Of a stretch of DNA of 64,000 nucleotides, positions 26,788-36,556 are shown one piece after another. The notes beneath the pieces were generated by a model that was not told where the DNA came from, made no database searches, and worked only from the letters and a program-made list of their open reading frames with translations. Every line of letters starts with the position of its first letter. The first letter of the stretch is position 1. The DNA is from Nitratireductor sp. (GTDB lineage Bacteria; Pseudomonadota; Alphaproteobacteria; Rhizobiales; Rhizobiaceae), in contig JAFMHL010000009.1 of NCBI GenBank assembly GCA_017854535.1, positions 1-64,000 of the forward strand, read 5' to 3'. A program made the position numbers and the translations under genes.

Positions 26788-28101
26788 GTGTTACCTCAAG
26801 AAATTATTCGCAAAAAACGTGACCGCAACAAGCTTGCTGATGATGAAATTGCATCCTTCATCGAAGGTGTCAGCGATGGCCGTGTGAGCGAAGGGCAAAT
26901 TGCCGCGCTTGCAATGGCAGTATTTCTCAATGGAATGGAGCGCGATGAAGCGGTAGCGTTGACTTTAGCCATGCGCGACTCAGGAAATGTACTTGATTGG
27001 TCTGACCTTGACGGTGCTGTTGTAGACAAGCATTCAACCGGCGGTGTGGGTGACAATGTCTCCCTGATGTTGGCTCCGGCAATTGCTGCTTGTGGTGCTT
27101 TCAATCCAATGATCTCTGGCCGCGGTCTTGGTCATACGGGCGGCACATTAGACAAGTTTGATTCCATACCTGAATATCAAACCCAGCCGGATAACGCACT
27201 TTTTCGGAAAGTCGTCAAAGAGGTTGGATGTGCAGTGATTGGCCAGACGGCTGATCTTGCTCCAGCCGATAAGCGTATTTATTCCATTCGTGATGTAACA
27301 TCTACCGTCGAAAGCGTACCATTGATTACAGCTTCTATTCTTTCCAAGAAGCTTGCTGCTGGATTGGGCGGCTTGGTTTTGGATGTCAAAATAGGATCAG
27401 GCGCGTTTATGAATTCATTGAATGAGGCGCGGGAATTGGCAACCAGTCTGGTTGAAGTTGCCAATGGAGCGGGGTTAAAAACAACAGCATTGCTAACGGA
27501 TATGGATTTCCCTTTGGCCTCGGCAGCTGGCAATGCCGTTGAAATGCAAAATGCGGTGGACTTTCTAACCGGCAAACATGTCGACAAAACTCTTTATGAT
27601 GTGACGGTTGCTCTTGGAGCAGAGATGCTTCTTTCTGGTGGATTGGTTGCAAATACCAATGACGGCGCTAAGCGCATGGCCGATGCATTTGCTTCTGGCA
27701 AAGCAGCAGAAAAATTTGGCCAGATGGTCTCTGCTTTGGGAGGGCCAACAGATTTCGTAGAGAAAGCCGATACCTATCTTCAAAAGCCCAAGGTGCATAT
27801 CGTTGTGAATGCTGATGAAGTTCATCAATCTCTTGCGGGTAATTTAGGATTTGATACGCGCCAAATCGGTCTTGCAGTGATTGAACTGGGCGGAGGCAGA
27901 ACCCGACCGCAAGATCCTGTGGACCATGCCGTCGGCATTACCAATATTGCCGGACGCAATTGGGATGGGCGTCAGCCTGTTTGTGAAATTTGGGCTCGTG
28001 ACACAGATAGCGCTGAAAGAGCGCGGCATCGGGTTATTTCAGCTATGCGAGAAGGCGGGAAGACGCCTCAGGCGATTTTAGAACGCATTGGCGCGAAATA
28101 G
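26788..28101 (+). CDS. deoA: Thymidine phosphorylase
   Basis: Splits thymidine and deoxyuridine to base and deoxyribose-1-phosphate. [12 protein letters not shown] binds phosphate and [19 protein letters not shown] is the family signature. 437 residues, normal length. Start is GTG at 26788, three bases after the deoC stop and without a good ribosome site, which points to translational coupling. Last gene of the operon; it ends ten bases from the convergent TetR gene and no terminator is visible. Confidence 0.96.
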   Translation: MLPQEIIRKKRDRNKLADDEIASFIEGVSDGRVSEGQIAALAMAVFLNGMERDEAVALTLAMRDSGNVLDWSDLDGAVVDKHSTGGVGDNVSLMLAPAIAACGAFNPMISGRGLGHTGGTLDKFDSIPEYQTQPDNALFRKVVKEVGCAVIGQTADLAPADKRIYSIRDVTSTVESVPLITASILSKKLAAGLGGLVLDVKIGSGAFMNSLNEARELATSLVEVANGAGLKTTALLTDMDFPLASAAGNAVEMQNAVDFLTGKHVDKTLYDVTVALGAEMLLSGGLVANTNDGAKRMADAFASGKAAEKFGQMVSALGGPTDFVEKADTYLQKPKVHIVVNADEVHQSLAGNLGFDTRQIGLAVIELGGGRTRPQDPVDHAVGITNIAGRNWDGRQPVCEIWARDTDSAERARHRVISAMREGGKTPQAILERIGAK

Positions 28102-28111
28102 AAACTCCTGT

Positions 28112-28747
28112 TCAAGACGTGCTTTTGTTTGCAAAGAGCTGACCGAACAGCTCGCTAACCCGTTGCGAATGCATTTTCGTTGCTGCCGGGTCAGGTGCAT
28201 TCGTGACCCCGATCACCCTTCGAATTTGAACATCTGCCAACAAAAGCGCTAGGTAAATCTCTGTCATTTCGCGACTATCATGGGTTTTGAAACGCTTGTT
28301 TTTAATCGCAACTTCAAAGAACTGAACGAGTTGCGGGACTATTTTTTCACGTCCATTGTCAGCCAGTAATTGTCCAAGAATATTGCCATCGCTAACATCA
28401 GCCGCCGCGGCTCTATTTAAAGCAACGGCTTTTTCACCTGTAAGCATTTGCAGCAGCACATCGCCAAATCGCTCAAGAATTTGGGTCACTTCCTCACTTG
28501 TCATATCATTGGGTGAAAGTGCACTTTCCAGAATATTGCTTGCTCCAGCCGCATTGCTTTCAATCATGGCTGCGAGCAACCCCTGTTTGTTGCCAAACCA
28601 GTTATACATCGTTTCGTTTGACGCTCCGGCCATTTTTGCCACTGCCAACATTGAGGTGCCTTTATAGCCTTTCTCGCCAAGCACTTTATAGGCAGCTGCG
28701 AATATAGCTTGTTGCCGTTCTTGTTTTTTCTCACTTCGCATTTTCAA
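28112..28747 (-). CDS. TetR-family transcriptional regulator
   Basis: A 211-residue TetR-type repressor. The helix-turn-helix (GYKGTSMLAVAKMAGASNETMYNWFGNKQGLL) covers residues 27-60 or so; the C-terminal ligand domain is not assignable. It is divergent from the DUF1772 gene with an 83-base gap holding repeated CGTA/TACG elements, so it probably controls that gene and itself. A role in the nucleoside operon, convergent with it, is less likely. Confidence 0.88.
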   Translation of the reverse strand: MKMRSEKKQERQQAIFAAAYKVLGEKGYKGTSMLAVAKMAGASNETMYNWFGNKQGLLAAMIESNAAGASNILESALSPNDMTSEEVTQILERFGDVLLQMLTGEKAVALNRAAAADVSDGNILGQLLADNGREKIVPQLVQFFEVAIKNKRFKTHDSREMTEIYLALLLADVQIRRVIGVTNAPDPAATKMHSQRVSELFGQLFANKSTS

Positions 28748-28777
28748 AACCCTACGAAAATTTCATTTGACCTTAGG

Positions 28778-28816
28778 CGTACAAGAATTTACGGTTATTT
28801 CAATATCAACGTACAA
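28778..28816. promoter_or_regulatory. Candidate TetR operator region
   Basis: CGTACAA occurs twice (28778-28784 and 28810-28816) and TACG once between (28790-28793), so CGTA-N8-TACG forms a small dyad. Location between the divergent TetR and DUF1772 genes is the main support. Confidence 0.25.
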
Positions 28817-28830
28817 TGAGAATACTATAG

Positions 28831-29370
28831 ATGTCTCGAGGTGAAACAACAGATACAATTCAAGCGCCCCTTATTCTTGTTCAAATCGCCTGTCTAATAG
28901 CACTTGGGTTTTTCGGGCTGATTACTGGGTTTTTCTATGCTTATTCAGTTGATGTTATGCGCGGCCTTGATCTGATTGACGCTGAATCTGCAGTGTCCGC
29001 GATGCAGGGAATTAATCTGGCTGTTAGAAACCCAGTGTTTTTTGCGACCTTCTTCGGTACGCCCATAGTCGGTTTGCTTGCTGCTGGTTCGCTTTACCTG
29101 GGCAATCATAAAATGTCTGCGGGGCTTATGGTGTTGGCGGCGGCGATCTATTTCTTTGGAGCATTTATGCCCACAGCAATGGTCAACGTTCCCATGAATG
29201 AAGCATTGGCTGTTATTCCACTTGGCGATTCCGCCCAAGATTACGAAGCCATTTGGACTACCTATTCTCCCAAATGGACCTTTTGGAACACGCTGCGAAC
29301 AGTAGTTTCACTTGTTGCTTTACTATTTGCAGGAATGGCACTTTTGCAAATTGGAAGAAAACACAATTAG
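28831..29370 (+). CDS. DUF1772 (anthrone-oxygenase-like) membrane protein
   Basis: A 179-residue membrane protein with four hydrophobic segments (about residues 13-40, 68-90, 95-115 and 150-172). NVPMNEAL between the third and fourth segments and the following W-x2-YS-x2-WTFWNTLRT are the conserved DUF1772 marks. Some fungal relatives are anthrone oxygenases; bacterial members have no settled role. Pairing with a divergent TetR gene is common for such proteins and hints at inducible expression. Confidence 0.8.
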   Translation: MSRGETTDTIQAPLILVQIACLIALGFFGLITGFFYAYSVDVMRGLDLIDAESAVSAMQGINLAVRNPVFFATFFGTPIVGLLAAGSLYLGNHKMSAGLMVLAAAIYFFGAFMPTAMVNVPMNEALAVIPLGDSAQDYEAIWTTYSPKWTFWNTLRTVVSLVALLFAGMALLQIGRKHN

Positions 29371-29374
29371 GAGA

Positions 29375-30898
29375 TCAATGACTGGATTTTCGAGGACCAA
29401 TATCCCTGTATCGCTGCAATAGGTCCTCAATGGATGATAGCATTTCGTTTCTACGCACTTCAGAGACAGGGCTTTCTACAACTACAACCAATTTTGGTTC
29501 GTTTGAGGAAGCCCGAATAAGTCCCCAAGTCCCATCTTCGCCGGTGATCCTCGCTCCATTAAGGGTCACCAAATCACGCATTTTCTGCCCGGCGAATGAT
29601 TCGCCCTTTTTACGCATGAATTGAAGATCTGATACGATTTTCTTTTCAACGTTATATTTCATCTCATCTGAACAATAAAACGCATAAGGCGGTGCGTCAT
29701 AGGTGACAGGTAGTGAGCGCCGAAGATCAGCCATCGTCATATCTTGGTTGCGATCTAACATATCGCAGACGGCAATTGCAGCTACAATACCATCGTCATA
29801 ACCCCGGCCGATAGGGCTATTGAAAAACATGTGGCCTGATTTCTCAAACCCGGCAATGGCTCCCAAGTCAGCGATCCGCTGTTTGATATAGGAGTGGCCA
29901 GATTTGAAATAGTCAGTATTCGCGCCCAGTTTTTGGAGAACTGGATCGGTTAAAAACAATCCGGTGGATTTCATATCAACAACGAATTGGCTGTTTTCAT
30001 GCTTCGAGGAAATATCGCGCGCTAAAAGCACTCCAACCTTGTCTGCAAATATTGCCGCGCCCTCATTGTCGACCACACCGCAACGGTCACCATCGCCATC
30101 AAAGCCCAACGCAATATCTGCACCTGTTTCACGCACGCGTTCTGCCATAGCACGCAGCATTTCGATGTTCTCAGGGTCGGGATTGTAATTGGGGAAATTA
30201 TGGTCGAGTTCTGTATCCATGGGAACGACATCAATCCCAAGCCCTTCAAGAATGCGAGGGGCAAATGCGCCAGCCGTACCGTTTCCACATGCCACTACGG
30301 CCTTTATCTTACGTTTGAATTTTGGCCGGTTTGTTAGATCTGCTATGTAGCGTTCTGCAAACCTATCGATGAAACTATAACTACCGCCTGACTGCGGCTT
30401 CCAATTGCCATTTAAAACGATCTCTTTCAGCCTCGACATCTCGTCAGGGCCGAATGTCATTGGCCGATTGGCATCCATTTTGACGCCTGTCCAACCATTG
30501 TCATTATGGGATGCGGTTACCATCGCAACAGAAGGCACATCCAGTTCAAATTGAGCGAAATATGAAACAGGCGATAGTGCTAGTCCAATATCTTTCACTT
30601 GGGCCCCAGCTGCCATCAATCAGACGATAAGCGCCTGTTTGACAGACAGGGAATAGGATCGATAGTCATGCCCGGTAACGATCTCTGGCCCCGCGCCAAG
30701 TTCCTGAATGAGTGTACCAAGGCCCATTCCAAGAGCTTGAACACCCATCAAGTTCAATTCAGGATCACGGTTTGAAGTGGGATGCCCAAACCACCAACGC
30801 GCGTCATATTCACGAAACCCTGTAGACGCCAACATAGGGGTCGTTTCAAACCCTAGGCTGTTTGGTTTTAGTTTATTGACCGGTTTTGGAAACATCAT
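29375..30898 (-). pseudogene. Phosphomannomutase/phosphoglucomutase interrupted by an in-frame TGA
   Basis: A phosphohexomutase of about 507 codons that would interconvert hexose-1- and hexose-6-phosphates for surface polysaccharides. Codon 93 is TGA (30620-30622), between KQALIV and LMAAGAQ; relatives have a Gly here as I recall, and GGA to TGA is a single change. Both sides are in the same frame and otherwise intact. The N-terminal piece has 92 residues. The C-terminal piece (29375-30619) holds the catalytic Ser in TASHNDNGWTG and the metal loop FDGDGDRCG, and could restart at TTG or ATG right after the stop, but would lack the first part of domain 1. Either a real nonsense mutation, a sequencing error or readthrough. 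Confidence 0.85.
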
Positions 30899-30956
30899 AT
30901 GGATTCCAAATGCCTAAATGGAATTTATGGATCAATCTTAAAGACAAGCCCAACCC

Positions 30957-31493
30957 TTACTGGGTCAGAATTAGTTCATTGCCTGTGATCTCAAACTTAT
31001 CCAGCTTTTTCAAAAAAGCCATCCCCAATAGCACAACGCTTAAGGATTCATCTCGCGAGATTGAAGCTTGTACATTTTGTACACGCACGCGGCCAATTTC
31101 AATTTCGTCAATGATTCCTGCTGCTGCCATGGTTATACCGTTGGCAGTGCGAACTTTATATTTAAAGTCGGAGGATTTCAGACGTATTCCCAGTTTGCGC
31201 GCCATGGTCTCATTGATCGCCACATAGGTTGCGCCAGTATCCACAAGCACTTCGGCCTTATAGCCATTCATGCGCGCATCGACCAGAAAATGCCCACGGC
31301 TATCCATGGGGATAATTGTCTTGCGCCCGTCCAACGGATTACTCTTTTTGACATTTTGATTGGTTTGTTGGGCTGCCGTTTCAACGGGAGCTGAATTCAT
31401 TTGTTCAACTTCGTTCGATTGCCGATTAAGCAATTGAGGCGTCAAAAATGCGCTTACCAACATCAAACCGCCGATGAATAGATATTTTTCCAA
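30957..31493 (-). CDS. Retropepsin-like aspartic protease, membrane-anchored (TIGR02281 type)
   Basis: A 178-residue protein with one N-terminal membrane segment (about residues 5-22), a low-complexity linker and a retropepsin fold domain (about 60-178). VDTGATYVAI holds the catalytic Asp; VVLLGMAFLKKL is the second conserved loop. Such proteins act as dimers in the periplasm; targets are unknown. It lies 58 bases upstream of the phosphohexomutase on the same strand. Confidence 0.85.
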   Translation of the reverse strand: MEKYLFIGGLMLVSAFLTPQLLNRQSNEVEQMNSAPVETAAQQTNQNVKKSNPLDGRKTIIPMDSRGHFLVDARMNGYKAEVLVDTGATYVAINETMARKLGIRLKSSDFKYKVRTANGITMAAAGIIDEIEIGRVRVQNVQASISRDESLSVVLLGMAFLKKLDKFEITGNELILTQ

Positions 31494-31629
31494 TGACCAA
31501 GCTCCCTTTGAGGATTTGGTGCATTGTTTCTTGAGAGCCCTAATATCCTGCTAAAAAGTGTGCTTTTCGCCATATCAGCCGAATTTATGCGCAATAATGG
31601 TAAACAGAAAATAAAGCGTTGGCACTTTA

Positions 31630-32259
31630 CTATTTGGTGCCATACATCCTGTCGCCTGCATCGCCAAGGCCTGGCATAATATAACCCTTTTCGTTCAAGC
31701 GTTCATCAATGGCCGCTGTAAAGATCGGGACATCAGGTTGGGATTTTTGAAAGGCTGCAACGCCCTCTGGAGCCGCCAAAAGGCACAAAAAGCGGATATT
31801 AGTTGCGCCTCGCTCTTTTAGTTTTTCAATGGCTGCAGTAGCAGAATTTGCAGTTGCCAGCATCGGATCAACCACAATAACCAATCGATCGCCAAGATCT
31901 TCAGGTGCCTTGAAGTAATATTCAACCGCTTCAAGTGTCTCGTGGTTCCGGTATAAGCCCACATGAGCAACTCGGGCGGAAGGCACCAAATCCAGCATAC
32001 CTTCCAATAGGCCGTTGCCCGCACGCAGGATTGAAGCGAAAACCAGCTTCTTGCCAGCCAGTGTTGGCGCTTCCATTTTCTGCATCGGCGTTTCGATGGT
32101 TTTGGTTGTCATTTTCAGATCGCGCGTCACTTCATAGCAAAGCAATAGTGAGATTTCGCGCAACAAACGTCGAAAGCTGCCCGTTGACGTATCAACATCC
32201 CTCATAATGCTCAATTTATGTTGGACGAGGGGATGGTTTACAACGGTTAGATTGGACAT
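31630..32259 (-). CDS. upp: Uracil phosphoribosyltransferase
   Basis: Makes UMP from uracil and PRPP. The PRPP loop [12 protein letters not shown] and the uracil-binding region [18 protein letters not shown] are intact; 209 residues is normal. It follows add by 30 bases and is the last gene of the deoB-add-upp set; it salvages uracil released by the phosphorylases encoded on the other strand. Confidence 0.97.
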   Translation of the reverse strand: MSNLTVVNHPLVQHKLSIMRDVDTSTGSFRRLLREISLLLCYEVTRDLKMTTKTIETPMQKMEAPTLAGKKLVFASILRAGNGLLEGMLDLVPSARVAHVGLYRNHETLEAVEYYFKAPEDLGDRLVIVVDPMLATANSATAAIEKLKERGATNIRFLCLLAAPEGVAAFQKSQPDVPIFTAAIDERLNEKGYIMPGLGDAGDRMYGTK

Positions 32260-32289
32260 AGCGCTTCAACTTTCGCGAATTTCGGTTTT

Positions 32290-33279
32290 TTATCCTAGCG
32301 CGTCAAAGCCACATTTCTCAAGCAGGACTTTGCGCGTATCCCCATCTACAAATGCGGCATTGATCGCGTTGTTGGTAAAACCTAGCAACTCATCTTGTGT
32401 ATATCCGAAATCGTCGGCAGCAATCCGATATTCATTTTCCAAGCTCGTATGAAAATGTGGAGGGTCATCAGAGTTCAAAGTTACAATAACGCCTGCTTCC
32501 TGAAGGCGCCTAAGCGGGTGAGATTTCAAATTGTCATAGACGTTAAGCGCCACATTTGAAGCTGGGCAAACTTCCAGAACAATACCTTCTTCTGCAATTC
32601 GTTTAACCAGATCAGGATCCTCAATCATGCGCACTCCATGGCCGATCCTGCTGACCTTCAGATGGTCCAGCGCTTCGCGAACGCTTTCTGGTCCGCCAAA
32701 TTCACCAGCATGAACCGTCAACCCAAGGCCACCATCACGCGCAATATCAAAGGCCCTTTTAAAAACTAATGGACGATCCATTCTCTCGTCGCCCGCCATG
32801 CCAAATCCTGTAACCAAAGGATGGGGGTTTGCCACTGCAAGTTTTGCCGCTTGTTCAACTGCCTCGGGCCCTACATGGCGAACGCCGGTGACAACAATTC
32901 GCCCTTCAATACCCGTATCAACCTTGGCGATACGAATACCTTCGGCGATTGCTTCGATTAAAGTGTTGTAAGAACAGCCTATGCGCGCTGCGTGATCTGG
33001 AGAAGCGAAAATCTCTCCGTAGAGCGCATTTTGCCCGGCAAGTTTTTTGAAATAACTTTCAGATAACAAAACGTAATCTTCCGGCGAGCGAAACAGGCTC
33101 GCGACAAAATCATAGGCTTTCAAAAAAGCAGTGAAGTCATGCCACAAATAGCCATTCTTCAAATCGACGGTATGAGAAGCATCGACACCGTATTTTTTGG
33201 CCTGCGCTAAAACCAAATCGGGTTCAGCGGCACCTTCAATATGGCAATGTAATTCTGCTTTCTGCAGTTTCTTAATCAA
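32290..33279 (-). CDS. add: Adenosine deaminase
   Basis: Zinc hydrolase turning (deoxy)adenosine into (deoxy)inosine. HCHIEG supplies two zinc ligands, TVHAGE the third with the catalytic Glu nearby, and NSDDPP the last. 329 residues. The start is an apparent TTG at 33279 with AGAGGAT eight bases upstream and no better ATG, so this is an unusual start choice. Placed between deoB and upp on the minus strand. Confidence 0.94.
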   Translation of the reverse strand: MIKKLQKAELHCHIEGAAEPDLVLAQAKKYGVDASHTVDLKNGYLWHDFTAFLKAYDFVASLFRSPEDYVLLSESYFKKLAGQNALYGEIFASPDHAARIGCSYNTLIEAIAEGIRIAKVDTGIEGRIVVTGVRHVGPEAVEQAAKLAVANPHPLVTGFGMAGDERMDRPLVFKRAFDIARDGGLGLTVHAGEFGGPESVREALDHLKVSRIGHGVRMIEDPDLVKRIAEEGIVLEVCPASNVALNVYDNLKSHPLRRLQEAGVIVTLNSDDPPHFHTSLENEYRIAADDFGYTQDELLGFTNNAINAAFVDGDTRKVLLEKCGFDALG

Positions 33280-33394
33280 AATTAGATCCTCTAATCAGGC
33301 GTCCGGGCAGTTTCATTAAAAACATGTCCGATTCGAGGAAAAGAAGCATGTAAAAGCAAAGTGTGGGTAACTTGGGAAATCTTGCTCACAAATT

Positions 33395-34621
33395 TTATAT
33401 GAGATCAATAGGTGAACCATGAAAGCCAGAGTTTATGCCCAAATAGGCAGCGATTGTTTCACCAATATCGGAAAATGTTTGCCGAGTACCTGCTGATCCC
33501 GGACGTACATTGCCGCCATAAATTAGCACCGGGACTTGTTCCCTTGTATGATCAACGCCGCGCCATGTGGGGTCACAACCATGATCGGCGGTAATCATCA
33601 AAAGATCATCAGGGCGCATGTTTTGCATGAATTCTGGTAACCATTGATCAAAGCGTTCTAGTGCATCCGCATAGCCGACAACATCACGCCTGTGGCCAAA
33701 CAACATATCAAAGTCGACGAAATTGGTCATCAGGAAGCCACCATCACTAAGGGTCTTGGCTTCTTTTAATGTGGCTAGTCCCAGCGCAGCATTTCCATTG
33801 GCCTTCACCACTTTAGTGGGGCCTTTGTGGGCATATATGTCTGCAATCTTGCCCACGGCGATCACGTCCCGTCCACTTTCTTTTAAGCGCTCCAAAAGTG
33901 TTGCATGGGGAGGTTCGATGGAAAAATCGCGTCGGTTTCCAGTGCGCTCGAAAGTGGAAGATGTCTCGCCAATGAAAGGCCGCGCGATAACACGTCCAAT
34001 ATTCATAGGTGCCGTAAGCTCAAAAACCGTCTCGCATAGCTCATAAAGATTATCCAATCCAAAATGGGTCTCATGGGCGGCAATCTGAAACACCGAGTCG
34101 GCTGACGTATAACAAATCGGCCAACCTGTTTTGATATGTTCTTCACCGAGCTCTTCTAGAACAGTTGTGCCTGAAGCGTGCTTGTTACCCAAGATACCTG
34201 TAAGTCCAGTTTTCTTTAAAATTGCATTTGTCAGTTTTTCCGGAAAAGCTGGTTCTGTATTTGGAAAATATCCCCAATCTGTTTCAACAGGTACGCCCGC
34301 TATTTCCCAATGGCCTGATGGCGTGTCTTTGCCCTTTGAGATTTCGATAGCATTGGCATAGCGCCCGCTAAGAGTAGGACTTGCATCAAATCCTTTGGGT
34401 AAATCTCCGCATGCATTTTTTGCAGCCAATCCTAGGCCAAGTGCTTCAAGATTTGGAACGAACAAATCTCCCGACCTAACACCTGTTTTATCAGCCTTCC
34501 CCTCAAAACATGCTTTGGCAATATGTCCAATTGTATTCGCGCCCTCATCGCCAAAAGCTGATGCATCAGGAGCGCCGCCAATACCAACAGAATCGAGAAC
34601 AAACAGAAAAGCGCGTGCCAT
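33395..34621 (-). CDS. deoB: Phosphopentomutase
   Basis: Moves phosphate between carbons 1 and 5 of (deoxy)ribose, linking PNP/DeoA to DeoC. FLFVLDSVGIGGAPD contains the metal Asp, and MITADHGCDPTW plus DHTREQVPVL the second metal site of the alkaline phosphatase superfamily. 408 residues. First gene of the minus-strand set, divergent from the PhnD-like gene. Confidence 0.97.
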   Translation of the reverse strand: MARAFLFVLDSVGIGGAPDASAFGDEGANTIGHIAKACFEGKADKTGVRSGDLFVPNLEALGLGLAAKNACGDLPKGFDASPTLSGRYANAIEISKGKDTPSGHWEIAGVPVETDWGYFPNTEPAFPEKLTNAILKKTGLTGILGNKHASGTTVLEELGEEHIKTGWPICYTSADSVFQIAAHETHFGLDNLYELCETVFELTAPMNIGRVIARPFIGETSSTFERTGNRRDFSIEPPHATLLERLKESGRDVIAVGKIADIYAHKGPTKVVKANGNAALGLATLKEAKTLSDGGFLMTNFVDFDMLFGHRRDVVGYADALERFDQWLPEFMQNMRPDDLLMITADHGCDPTWRGVDHTREQVPVLIYGGNVRPGSAGTRQTFSDIGETIAAYLGINSGFHGSPIDLI

Positions 34622-34810
34622 AGAACCTCATCAGAATATTTCATCGAAATCCACACAGGCGAATATTGCTTGAAGGGATTCCCAATTTTGACCAATTACA
34701 ATAATAAGAGGAAGTGAAGAATTAAACCAGTGGCTCTGAGCTGTAGCGTTTCAGGGTCAGACAAATTCAATTCATTTTGGATTCATACTCTAATTGAAAG
34801 TTCTCAGCCC

Positions 34811-35818
34811 ATGCGCTGCCTCTACAAATGGAACATTTTCGCCAAAATCCATAAAGCTGTTTGGGTGGCTTTTGCAGGTATTATGCTTATCGCTTTTCCA
34901 GCAAGTGCTGACTGGAAAGAAGAGCTAGGATCTTTTCGCATTGGGGTCGTGTTAAACGGAAACACTGGGGATGAATTGGCAAAGATGGAGCCATTCCGCC
35001 TTGCAGTTGCAGAAAAACTCGGAATCCCGGTTGAAATCTTGCCCACAAGAGATTTGGTGACGCTCATCAGAAATCATGTTGAAGGCCGCAATGAATATGC
35101 TATTCTTTCAGCAACCGCCTATGGAGCGGCATGGTCACTTTGTGAATGTATCGAACCACTTGTCGCAGCAAAATCTTCTGATGGATCGCTGACTTCTCAT
35201 TCTATTTTGATTTCCCGTAATTCTGTAAATATGAAATCTCCCAAAGACGCTATCGGTAAAAAGGTCGTCGCCCTGGGCAGTGATTCGGTAATGGGCTATG
35301 CATTTGCTGTTCATGAATTGCAGCAACAAAAGATCGACTTGTTGGGAGGGGGCACTGAATTCGTATTTTTTCAAAGCGCTGAAGAGGCTTTGACGGCTTT
35401 TGCCAATGGCGAGGGGGATGCCATGATCGGTTGGACATCAAATGTAGGAGACGTATCACAAGGCCATTCACGAGGGAGTTTGGCACAATTAGCGGTATTA
35501 AACCCTGAGTTGTTAGACAAGGTGCAGGTTCTTTGGACATCAAGCGGCGTTCCCCATCGTCTTCATTCCATTAGAAAGAACCTAGAGGGCGAGCCAAAAC
35601 GGTTGATGCGTGAATTGTTACTGGAATTATTTGAAGGAGACCCAGTAGCCTATGATGCTATTGAGCCAGATTATTCAGGAGGTTTTCAGGCAGTTGAGCT
35701 AGCCATGATTGATAAGGTTTCTGCTTTTGCTAAAGCGCCAATTCCAACCAAAATGGAAAAGCCTGTTTCAGCTGACCCAGCAAAATCAGAACAGCTGCCA
35801 ACAACTGCCACCCAATAG
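34811..35818 (+). CDS. PhnD/SsuA-type periplasmic binding protein, orphan
   Basis: A 335-residue exported protein of the phosphate/phosphite/phosphonate binding family. The signal peptide (about residues 1-34) ends PASA. FRIGVVLNGNTGDELAKMEPFRLAVAEKLGI starts lobe 1 and KKVVALGSDSVMGYAFAVHELQ lobe 2. The last 30 residues (lysine, proline, alanine, glutamine rich) extend past the fold. No permease or ATPase gene is adjacent, so it may serve a remote transporter or act as a sensor. Start placed at ATG 34811; an upstream in-frame extension to 34730 would put 27 odd residues before the signal peptide. Confidence 0.82.
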   Translation: MRCLYKWNIFAKIHKAVWVAFAGIMLIAFPASADWKEELGSFRIGVVLNGNTGDELAKMEPFRLAVAEKLGIPVEILPTRDLVTLIRNHVEGRNEYAILSATAYGAAWSLCECIEPLVAAKSSDGSLTSHSILISRNSVNMKSPKDAIGKKVVALGSDSVMGYAFAVHELQQQKIDLLGGGTEFVFFQSAEEALTAFANGEGDAMIGWTSNVGDVSQGHSRGSLAQLAVLNPELLDKVQVLWTSSGVPHRLHSIRKNLEGEPKRLMRELLLELFEGDPVAYDAIEPDYSGGFQAVELAMIDKVSAFAKAPIPTKMEKPVSADPAKSEQLPTTATQ

Positions 35819-35838
35819 ATTTTCAAAGACGTCAAACG

Positions 35839-35876
35839 AAAAAGGCATCCAGAGATTTAACTCTGAATGCCTTTCA
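35839..35876. terminator. Bidirectional intrinsic terminator
   Basis: AAAGGCAT-C-CAGAG, loop ATTTAA, CTCTG-A-ATGCCTTT: a 13-pair stem with one mismatch. On the minus strand it is followed by a T run and ends the TadE-like genes; on the plus strand it follows the PhnD-like gene. Confidence 0.8.
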
Positions 35877-35897
35877 GTTTGTTGTTATGAACTGTTC

Positions 35898-36509
35898 TTA
35901 GCAGGAACCTTTAATCTCAACTTTGTCGCCTACACGTGGGTGCAGGAACATTTCTTCGGCCATATTAATCGGCGCATCATCGATGGTGATAGATGTTTTT
36001 CCATCTGGCTTAATCCATCCAACAGCAGGTGAATATCCCATCTCAATTTTGGCAGCTAAAAGATAATTGCCCTCAATTTTAATTTTGGCAGGGACTTCAT
36101 AAACTGTCCCAGCGGCCAGTTGCGTAGCACCGTTATAGCCTCGGCTCCATTCCACCTTAGCAACACCACTTTCGATTTTGACGCTGTTAAGCTGGATAGC
36201 AACAACATTGTCATAGGGATACATAATGTCGTCAGTCACTTTGATGATGTCAGAAATCTTTGCATCGGTGAAACAAGTTGCCTGCGTTAGCAAATCGCCA
36301 ACGGTGCTAGATACACGGGAGAGTTTTCTGTTCGCAGATACTGCATTAGAAATTTCCATTGTCCCCACATACATGATCAGCATCAAAGGTGCTATAAAGG
36401 CGAACTCAATAGCAGCCACACCTTTTGCTTCGTCTTTGAAACGGCCCAGCAAATAGCTTGTACGCCCCAAATAGTCGTTCAGCTTAGCTTTCAAAAATTT
36501 ATTTTTCAT
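35898..36509 (-). CDS. TadE/TadG-like pilus assembly protein
   Basis: A 203-residue pseudopilin-like protein. After a basic N-terminus comes the TadE hydrophobic stretch GVAAIEFAFIAPLMLIMYVGTMEI (about residues 29-53) with the conserved Glu, then a secreted-side domain ending in Cys. TadE/F-type proteins are processed by the same prepilin peptidase as Flp and are needed for pilus assembly. AGGAAAC precedes ATG 36509. It is 47 bases downstream of the second TadE-like gene. Confidence 0.85.
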   Translation of the reverse strand: MKNKFLKAKLNDYLGRTSYLLGRFKDEAKGVAAIEFAFIAPLMLIMYVGTMEISNAVSANRKLSRVSSTVGDLLTQATCFTDAKISDIIKVTDDIMYPYDNVVAIQLNSVKIESGVAKVEWSRGYNGATQLAAGTVYEVPAKIKIEGNYLLAAKIEMGYSPAVGWIKPDGKTSITIDDAPINMAEEMFLHPRVGDKVEIKGSC

Positions 36510-36556
36510 CGTGTTTCCTGACAGTTATTACTGCAAAACGGTTTCATCTGGAGTGC

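Noticed and set aside
30620-30622. TGA in the phosphohexomutase as a selenocysteine codon
   Set aside because: As recalled, the family has Gly at this position, no catalytic role for Cys is known there, and no SECIS-like hairpin was apparent just downstream.
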